NCBI GenBank assembly: GCA_003024175.1
Contig: MDYQ01000005.1
Location: 186,001 to 250,000, forward strand
Length of the DNA stretch: 64,000 nt
Origin: Planoprotostelium fungivorum
Lineage: Eukaryota > Evosea > Variosea > Cavosteliida > Cavosteliaceae
Direction of reading: 5' to 3'
This document shows, piece after piece, positions 57,580 through 64,000 of the stretch (the first letter of the stretch is position 1; every line of letters starts with the position of its first letter). A program made the position numbers and the translations under genes. The notes under the pieces are model-generated. The model was not told where the DNA came from. It saw only the letters and a list, made by a program, of their open reading frames with translations, and ran no database searches.

Positions 57580-58969
57580 ATGCCTCTATTGACCGTCAAC
57601 CTGCAAACGGAGATGCTGTATATCATAGAACAAAGATTGAAGGCCCAGGTGGTTAAAGAAGAGAAAGCGCAGAAAGGTGTGTCGGGCGCGACTTGATAGC
57701 AGCCTCACACAGCTTCAGTCTTGAGTGATATCGTCTCAGCCATGTTCGACACGAAGGTGGTGGTAGACGATGGATCTGACGTTGATCCCATCAGGTCGTA
57801 GACGAGTTGTTCAAACCTCAAGAGATGCACACACCAGCTATGGTGAAAGGATACATCGATCGACTGGTGCACTCGTCGGTGATGAAATTGAACGAGAGTA
57901 GTCTGAGCATGGTGTGATCGACATCAATTCATGAGACAATCGTTCTCAGCCAGACGTAGTTGTTCGATCTCGTCTTGATGACTGTTAAGTGGCAATTGTT
58001 CAGTTGCACTTATCCAGAACAATTCTTGGTGAGAGGAAGTTGCATTCGATGATGTGACTCAACTCTTCAGGCCGTGACGACGAACCATCTCAATGCCGTC
58101 AAGAAGATGATCGTAGATCGCAACCTCATTTCCGCCGTGGATCAGTTCGCGTCTCGGATCGATGCGGTAAGCGATACATCCGTCGCACACTGCAAGACTG
58201 AGGCCTCTACAGAAATATTCGAAGATGTGCAACGGAGAGCTACATCTCATCTGGAGGACTCTCTTTCGCTTCTTCCAAGACAGGAGAGTACACGTGTCTC
58301 TCTTTTTGAATCGAGGCTATCAGCTCAAAAACGGCACGTTGGTCAGGCCGACAAAAGGTGACCTGAAATCGGTTCCTGTTGTTGTTCATCACGACAGATC
58401 ACCTACCCCCTCACGTAGAGCAACCGGGGACCATTCGTTATCTTGCTCCGAATGGAAGCATTAGCAGCGAGGATCGCTTCAATTATCCTGTAGAACATGC
58501 CGTGCGAACACAGTACACACCTCCAGTAGACTTGGGGAAGAATGTGTGAGTGCATCACATCATGCACCGTGCATCATCTTCATCATCACCTCACCTTCCA
58601 TCAGATATCTGGCGGCTGAGACGGTGACGAAGCCAACGACTATGAAGGTACAACCGACTGCGCCGCCAGCAGAGAGGAGCGAGTCATCGAAACAAGAGCT
58701 GTCACTACTGGCTCATCTGATCCGACCTCTGAGTCAGACGAGTGGTGAAACTTTCCGTCTGAACATGTTCGACGCTGGGTTTATCGAGGAGTGAGACGAT
58801 GATCTCTCATGGAAGAGGAATTGACGAAGACAGTGGCAGTAGGTGGCAGGTGGACACGATCACCATCGACGCCACGAAGAAGGAATCGTCGAGATTGGAT
58901 GATATCATGAAGGATTTAGACATGGATGACGAGGATGGGGATGATAGTGTCTTCGATCTTGTGTCATAA
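57580..58969 (+). CDS. OSCP1: OSCP1 (organic solute carrier partner 1/NOR1) homologue
   Basis: About nine exons, roughly 375 residues, matching human OSCP1 in order: LLTVNLQTEMLYIIEQRLKA, VLSDIVSAMFDTKV, VVDELFKPQEMHTP, YIDRLVHSSVMKLNESSL, LFDLVLMTVKWQLF, TTNHLNAVKKMI, WRTLFRFFQDRRVHVSLFL, IRYLAPNG and a C-terminal ETFRLNMFDAGFIEE plus acidic end (IMKDLDMDDEDGDDSVF). The start MPLLTVNL was chosen because it aligns with LPLLFLNL of the human protein. In animals OSCP1 affects organic solute uptake and is linked to cilia or microtubule organisation; its basic job is unclear. No membrane span is visible. Confidence 0.88.
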
Positions 58970-59058
58970 AAAGATGTTCTATACAGATTCTATTTCAATA
59001 AGTCCTCGGTGCACTCGTGAAATGTTCGCCTTCTGTCGTTTGCTTCTCCTCCTCCTTC

Positions 59059-59513
59059 TCAGGCTTTGAATCGCTGGTGACGTAAAAGATACCTGATCAC
59101 ATGAATCAACTTGACCGCTTTGCTTTGAGACAAACCTTCGAATTCAGACTTCTTCAACTGTTTCAATTGTCTTCTGCCTTGATTGAGGAAAAATTCGACT
59201 CGATTGATGTCTTTAAATTGCACTGTATGTGCCCTCTCTTTGAAAATACTTCTGATGTGATTAGACAAACTGCTTGTTGGTCCAAAGTCTGAATCATATC
59301 AATTCGTGCTCGTTGTGAGACTGTCAGAATGGCCTGAGATTACCTTTAAGATCGTGTTTTGGCGGAGGTTTCTTGATGGCTACAGTCATCATGTCGTGAT
59401 ATAACTTCAGCACCTGACTTCTGCTCGTCATTGACCCTCGTTGATCGTCAAATGGGACGTCTCACCTCTCTCTGTAATCCTGAATGTCTCTTGAATCGTA
59501 CCACCTGCGCCAT
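59059..59513 (-). CDS. SDHAF1: SDHAF1-like LYR protein (succinate dehydrogenase assembly), 115 aa
   Basis: Three minus-strand exons, 115 residues. RHSGLQREVLKLYHDMMTVA aligns with the human start RLQRQVLSLYRDLLRAG. Next come SNHIRSIFKERAHTV, the Arg-rich block RVEFFLNQGRRQLKQLKKSE, and a short tail. SDHAF1 is a mitochondrial matrix factor that docks the Fe-S transfer machinery onto SDHB. The signature L-Y-R reads L-Y-H here. The start at 59513 was chosen because it gives the N-terminus just before the conserved LQRE. The last intron join (AAGTCAG then GTGCTG) is forced by the conserved motif. Confidence 0.82.
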
Positions 59514-59550
59514 CTCACTTTTGTCCTCGGTCTGATCTGATATCCGTCGT

Positions 59551-60005
59551 ATGATTTCTATTATCGTCACGTGATCGATATCCAATCATCCGATCTGATT
59601 CGATGTGACACGTTATACAACTCCTGCATCACGACCAGATCCTCTCTCTTACGAACGAAGAGGCGTTTCATCCCCTCCATCATCTCAGAAACCTCCCCCG
59701 CATTTCTATCCCTACGCGAACGAGTACTCGTCGGACTTTTCGGTGTTATTATCAAGACACCGCACGCTCACACCACAAGTCTATCACTTGGCTCTGCGGG
59801 GGTTCAGAAGTGAAGGTAAGGAGTTATAGCTGTTAGAACGTATGGAAAAACCGCATAGAGGGCTACTGTACTGCTCTGCGGGCTTTGATCCCAAAAAATT
59901 GTGATAGGCTTTGGCAGGAGGAGCGACGAAGAGGAAGGAAGGAATTACTTTGGTGCCAGGCCGTTGTCATTGCAACAGCAGATATTTAGAGGAAGAAGTG
60001 GATGA
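59551..60005 (+). CDS. Small unrecognised gene, start uncertain
   Basis: Two confident exons: one from an acceptor at about 59690 reading PPPHFYPYANEYSSDFSV and LTPQVYHLALRGFRSEG, and one from about 59909 reading FGRRSDEEEGRNYFGARPL ... QIFRGRSG to TGA at 60003-60005. The frame before the acceptor has no ATG; the best start is an upstream exon MISII at 59551, 37 bp from the SDHAF1 start. No family was recognised. The next gene starts only 29 bp after the stop, so this could also be the 5' part of the SET-domain gene if another splice exists. Confidence 0.45.
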
Positions 60006-60034
60006 GCAACGGTCGACGCTGACATCGATCGACA

Positions 60035-61223
60035 ATGGATCACATGGAAGGAAAGAAGGAACCCCCCGATGGATCCGATGTATCGCCCCACGAGACAGCG
60101 ATGGTCACTGATAGAGATAGTCCCACCTTCTTCCATCAAGTGATGCCCTCTCGGGTCACACACCATCTGCCTCAAAACACTTGGTATGGTTTAGAGGGTA
60201 AGATGGAAAACATTCTAAAACGTTTCTCTGATCGAGACGGGTAGAGAGTGCCAGATGGTCTATCCGATTTGATCCTCTGAAGGGAAACGTTCTCGTGTCA
60301 AAGAAGAGGATCTCAGCCGGTACAGAAATCCTTCAAGAGAAGGCCCTTATCATACACGCCGTGAAGGATAAGATCCTCAAGACGTGATACACCGTCCCAA
60401 ACACACAATCATCTCACTCATTTCTCAGATGCTGCTCCTGTGGACTCGCTGTTCCTTATGTCGCTGGACGTCTGCCCCCCACCTTCTGTGACACATGCAA
60501 CCCCCCATGGAAAGATATAGAGATTGATGCATTCTGCTCGCTCTGGCCAGCCGCATGGAAGAGTGGCACTGTCGTCCATAGTCTCAGGTCTTCTCTCCTC
60601 TATATCAGTCTCCCATTCTGACTCATCTCAACCAGGATCCTTCACACCGTCTGTTCTCTGTCTTTACAAGAGATAGAGACGTTCTCTCAGCTGGGAAGGG
60701 TCTTTCCCGATCGACCTGTGGATCACGAGTCGCATTGGACAAGCGCTGGCGAGCTCGTGGCAGCCCAATTACAGGGCGAATATGTGAGACACTCTCCATC
60801 ACATGATTACTCACACATGATTAGAAGGAGAAGATGGACAAGTTGAGAGGGCTACTTGACAACAACCTTCTCAACATCAACAAGATAACAAACGCGAATT
60901 CTTTCGGATACGATGTGAGTCTTCTCATTCCATTCCCATCTGATGGACATCAGGTAATGGGTGTATACCTGCAGTCCAGCATCCTATCCCACAGCTGTGA
61001 CCCCAACTGCAGATGGGAGATCAATGGCAACAACCTCACCATCCACAGCCTCAGGGAGATCGATGAAGATGAAGAGATCACCGTCTGCTACGTCCCTCTC
61101 GTCAATACCTGGGGATTAGATCTCAGACGAGCAGTCATCGCAAGGAGGAGAGGATTCCTCTGCATGTGCGACAGATGCAAGGTGGAGGAGGAGGAACTAG
61201 AGAAGGCAGACCCATTGAGATAA
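60035..61223 (+). CDS. SET-domain protein, SMYD-like
   Basis: About six exons, roughly 330 residues. VLVSKKRISAGTEILQEKAL is the N-terminal SET strand pair. A Cys cluster follows where SMYD proteins carry MYND (CCSCGLAVPY ... FCDTCNPPW), though it looks incomplete. The core SET motifs are SILSHSCDPNCRW (for NHSCxPN), NNLTIHSLREIDEDEEITVC and YVPL. The post-SET ending RRGFLCMCDRCKVEEEE has the CxCxxC zinc pattern. SMYD enzymes methylate Lys on histones or chaperones with SAM. The Asn/His of the NHS motif reads SHSC, so activity is likely but not certain. ATG 60035 was taken as start; it lies very close behind the preceding stop. Confidence 0.8.
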
Positions 61224-61326
61224 AGAATGTGTGTCTGTGACATGTATGGTGTCTTCATTGTGCTCGTGATGCAGGTGCATTCATCGTATCTCCTCTGTGA
61301 TGCACATGATCGAGCTGTTACATGAT

Positions 61327-62054
61327 CTATTTATTCTTCAGCGTGTCGAGTTTCTTCTCCCATGCGTTGATAGATGAGTCCCAATAGACAAACTTTTCAG
61401 AAAGGAGACTGATCTGCGAGAGTCAAGGAGCATAGAGGATGAGAGATATGAGATCATGTGTGGATACAATGTCGTTGTATGCGTTCAGAAGGTCCTCCAA
61501 ATGTCGCGTGTTGACGGTCGATACATCGTCACATTGCTTGAGGTGCTCGATCTCTAATGGAACCAATCTTTCGATCAGTTGTGGAACGGCTGAAAGACGT
61601 GAGAATCCAGTGACGATGAAAGATGTTGTTGTTGTGTGACACGATCGTCTTCACTCTCACCTCTCAATCTCTCAGAGTTGATGTAAGGATCGAGTGATTG
61701 GATCGTCTCCAGATCTCGACATGATTGTCTCATTCTACCCTCGCTCGATAGAACGATACTTTGTTTCGACAAAACTCCTAATATATCGGAAGACACTGGA
61801 TTCTCTAAAATGGGCCGCGTCTCTGCATCTAGAAGAATGCATTAGACGGGCTCTTTCAGAACATTCTCACATGTATCGAGGAAAGTGCTGACTCCAGGTG
61901 TATTCAAAACATCCGTCGCCTGCTTCTGTATGATACCAATCGTCTCGATCAGGTCCCTCTGATCCGTACCTGTCTTCTCTCCACCGACGAGCTGTTCCTC
62001 TAATCGGCGCAATCTCTGTGAGAGAGAGTCTAATGTGACCTCAGTTTCGCTCAT
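61327..62054 (-). CDS. DCTN3: Dynactin subunit 3 (p22/p24)
   Basis: Four minus-strand exons, 186 residues, the same length as human DCTN3. It is helical throughout: LDSLSQRLRRLEEQLVGG, the LDPYI block (IQSLDPYINSERL) matching human YLDPEYIDRI, LLNAYNDI, and the C-terminal SLLSEKFVYWDSSINAW matching the human LLSKQFVQWDELL. DCTN3 sits in the dynactin shoulder that connects the p150 arm to the Arp1 filament and supports dynein transport. The match is clear by eye because both ends align. The start lies 89 bp from the divergent gene at 62144. Confidence 0.85.
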
Positions 62055-62143
62055 GTTTGAAATGATTCGAGGTCAGGTGATGTGGCGATTCGCAAGATTC
62101 AGACATCGGAAGGTGAGATGATCACCACAAAGAAGAAGAGAAG
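62055..62143. promoter_or_regulatory. Shared promoter interval, DCTN3 / downstream gene
   Basis: 89 bp between divergent start codons. No TATA box is visible; the sequence is purine-rich near the plus-strand start (AAAGAAGAAGAGAAG). Confidence 0.45.
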
Positions 62144-62688
62144 ATGTCAGACGATGAGATTCCCAGGGCTGAGCCCATTCCTCACCTCGATCTGTCTTTA
62201 GATGTGGAGAATGATGTCATGTGGCAGAGGAAGAAGGTGACAGCGAGAGAAGAGAAAGGAATGGAGTGGGCCATTAACATCAACCTGAGTAAACCCCAAT
62301 CGGAGAAAGAACTGTGGGAAGGTGATTATCATCATCACGAGGAGACAATTGAAAGAGACTGATGAAGGACAGTCTATAAGAATGTGAAGCTCTCGAGTCA
62401 CGGTGGGGATGGAACAGGTTTTCCTGGCGCAGTCAGTTTTCTCGGTTTCAGTGCAGATGGCAATCAGTCCGAGTTATTTGGTGAAAAGGTCAGCGAGAAT
62501 AGATTGAATACCTCTCTTGCATCATCATCGACTTGCTATCAGACGTCATCTGATAAATCGAACAGTTTCTGATGAGAGAATGTGGAGAGGAACCTGAGCA
62601 ATATAAGGTGACCATGCCCAACCGTAAACCCAAACGCCCGAAGAAGTTCCAAGATGTGTGGATAGACATCATCGTGCATCACCACTGA
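62144..62688 (+). CDS. Unrecognised gene, about 150 aa, possibly continuing downstream
   Basis: Three exons: MSDDEIPRAEPIPHLDLSLD ... INLSKPQSEKELWE, then VYKNVKLSSHGGDGTGFPGA ... SELFGEK, then CGEEPEQYKVTMPNRKPKRP ... VWIDIIVHHH to TGA at 62686-62688. No family was recognised. The C-terminal part is basic. The same frame stays open after the TGA (ILVVVKLISRTYHSVEDL, then a Glu-rich run to about 62828). A 24-base GT-AG segment (gtgcatcacc to atcccaag) would remove the stop, which would make this part of a longer, acidic-tailed protein that might even reach the next gene. Confidence 0.5.
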
Positions 62689-62948
62689 CATCCCAAGATC
62701 TTGGTCGTCGTCAAATTGATATCGAGAACATATCACAGTGTAGAAGACCTTTCTGATGAAGAAGAAGAGGAGGAAGAAGAGATGCAAGAGGAAGACCAAG
62801 CGATGGACGCCCAGCCCAATTCAGAGGTCGTCCTCTATTCTACATCTTTTCATCTATCTTTTCATCCATCACACAACCTCCACACTCCATCTCCATCAAC
62901 ACGACACTCATTCAACATCATGCAATCCCATCTTCACATCGGCTCATC

Positions 62949-63900
62949 ATGATCCAGGGAGAGATCGAAGTCGTGGAACTCTTCAACGACGACCGCGAAT
63001 TAGAACCCGAGCTCATCGGCAGGGAGGACCTCCAAAAGTTGTTGGTCCAAGTGCAAGAAGCAACAAAGAACTACGATAAGAAGGCCAAAATCGCACCAGA
63101 AGAACCAGCAGCAGACGGAGCAAAGAGGGCGGAGACGTTGGCTGAGACCATCGACTTCTGCGATCACGTGACCGGAATCGAGCTGCTCGCTCCACGGGGG
63201 TGTGTTCGCATTCAAGTGGAACTACCCAGCGGGCTGACGAGATTTCAGCGGATTTTCCGGACCACAGTTGTACGATACGTTGGTGTCTTTAGGGTTTACT
63301 TATGAGCCGGAGAGCAAGCAGTTCCTCATGGACCTGACGGACCATTTGTCTCAACTGAAGAGAGATTACAACAAGAAGAAGAAGATCAACCCAATCAGAG
63401 GGGGCAGGCCGAGGAGGCCAGAGCCTGAAGTGAGATGGAATGTCTCGTTGTAGACTGAATGGATGGTAGGAGGACGAAGAAGAGGAAGAATCGGGGCTGA
63501 TGGAGGTGAGAGATTCGTGGAGAATGCGTGGGACAATCTGACACATGTGATAGGTCGTGGGCAGTACTGGCATGGAGAACTTGAGCCAAACGGCTATGAC
63601 GGACCCGCAGGCCAGGCTGTCCAGTCTCTCCTTTCAATTCTTCCTGCCTCATTGTAGATACCCGTTCACGCTGGCCAGAGCGGTCGTGTTAGCTGCAGAA
63701 GAAGTGAGAAGGAGATTGGGTGGAGAGGTGAAGTTTCAAATTTTGAATTCAGACCGTTGATTTTCCGTTAGATCGTAGACATCGACCGGCGACCTTGTCC
63801 TTCTCATAATCCAGTCATCGACGAAGTGAAGGAGATGATGATGAGCATGCAGAGGGCGGGCTTGCGACCGGGCAGCCCAGAGTGTGGCTATCTCTTTTGA
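62949..63900 (+). CDS. Unrecognised gene with coiled, acidic and conserved C-terminal parts
   Basis: About five exons from ATG 62949 (MIQGEIEVVELFNDDRELEP) to TGA 63898-63900. Part one is charged and helical (LQKLLVQVQEATKNYDKKAK). It joins through a GTGTGT intron to GGFSGPQLYDTLVSLGFTYE and LMDLTDHLSQLKRDYNKKKK, then an acidic block (EDEEEEESGLME). The last part reads LSSLSFQFFLPHCRYPFTLA ... EEVRRRLGG, then IVDIDRRPCPSHNPVIDE ... RPGSPECGYLF. Exons stay open only when spliced, which supports a real gene. No family was recognised. AATAAA follows at 63904-63909. Its first exon could be internal to the gene starting at 62144. Confidence 0.5.
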
Positions 63901-64000
63901 TGTGAATAAAGAGAACACATCAGCTCTTAGCCATAACTGGTCTCGGAGGGTAAAGATTATGTTGAATGTGCCTCTATGCACAGAGCCTGCCTGTCCCTTC

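Noticed and set aside
62665-62710. Selenocysteine TGA
   Set aside because: No selenoprotein family similarity and no SECIS-like structure recognised; a tiny intron or gene end is simpler.

Overview
The window is eukaryotic nuclear DNA from a gene-dense protist. Coding exons are broken by many short GT-AG introns (mostly about 27-110 bases, usually starting GTGAG or GTAAG). Genes lie on both strands, often only 37-90 bp apart head to head. The mix of cAMP phosphodiesterase, RasGEF, F-BAR, FYVE, homeodomain, secreted Cys-rich and fibronectin-like adhesion proteins suggests a free-living amoebozoan (protosteloid/acanthamoebid type). That is inference from gene content; no species is proven. A single N at 31033, flanked by two near-identical copies, marks a draft assembly.

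Layout. 0.2-7.8 kb: a secreted Cys-rich protein, an SLC25 mitochondrial carrier, a decayed minus-strand coding stretch, a Ser-rich secreted/GPI-type protein, a twin-homeodomain protein and a PH-coiled coil-FYVE protein. 8.4-22 kb: a coiled-coil cAMP/cGMP phosphodiesterase and a 9.6-kb gene for a giant type I membrane protein with fibronectin-like repeats and six copies of one Cys module. 22-31.5 kb: an FMO, a 5S rRNA gene, an intron-bearing tRNA-Asp, the actin-related protein ARP6, a FAD monooxygenase and an amino acid permease. 31.5-35.3 kb: a CDC25-type RasGEF running into a protein with two V4R domains, probably one fused gene. 35.7-46.5 kb: a C2H2 zinc-finger factor, Mediator MED6, a 71-residue acidic protein, an F-BAR/2xSH3 protein, a p24 cargo receptor, a GH5 glucanase and an eIF4E-family protein. 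46.7-51.9 kb: an inverted head-to-head duplication, a secreted Cys-rich protein, an LRR protein with SUMO-interaction-like motifs and a second 5S gene. 52-57.3 kb: the C-terminal half of a Fax/metaxin-like GST, a patch of unrecognised intronless ORFs and a probable pseudokinase. 57.6-64 kb: OSCP1, SDHAF1, a small unrecognised gene, a SMYD-like SET protein, dynactin p22/p24 (DCTN3) and two unrecognised genes.

Most genes are ordinary housekeeping, trafficking, chromatin and signalling genes with no sign of one pathway. The most unusual items are the RasGEF-V4R-V4R arrangement, the 72-bp inverted duplication at 47.06-47.23 kb that encodes nearly the same peptide on both strands, a strongly over-represented 10-mer (CGTTGTAGAT), the six-module giant receptor and the kinase-fold protein lacking its catalytic Asp. 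I saw no CRISPR array, no intact transposon and no recognisable viral element.
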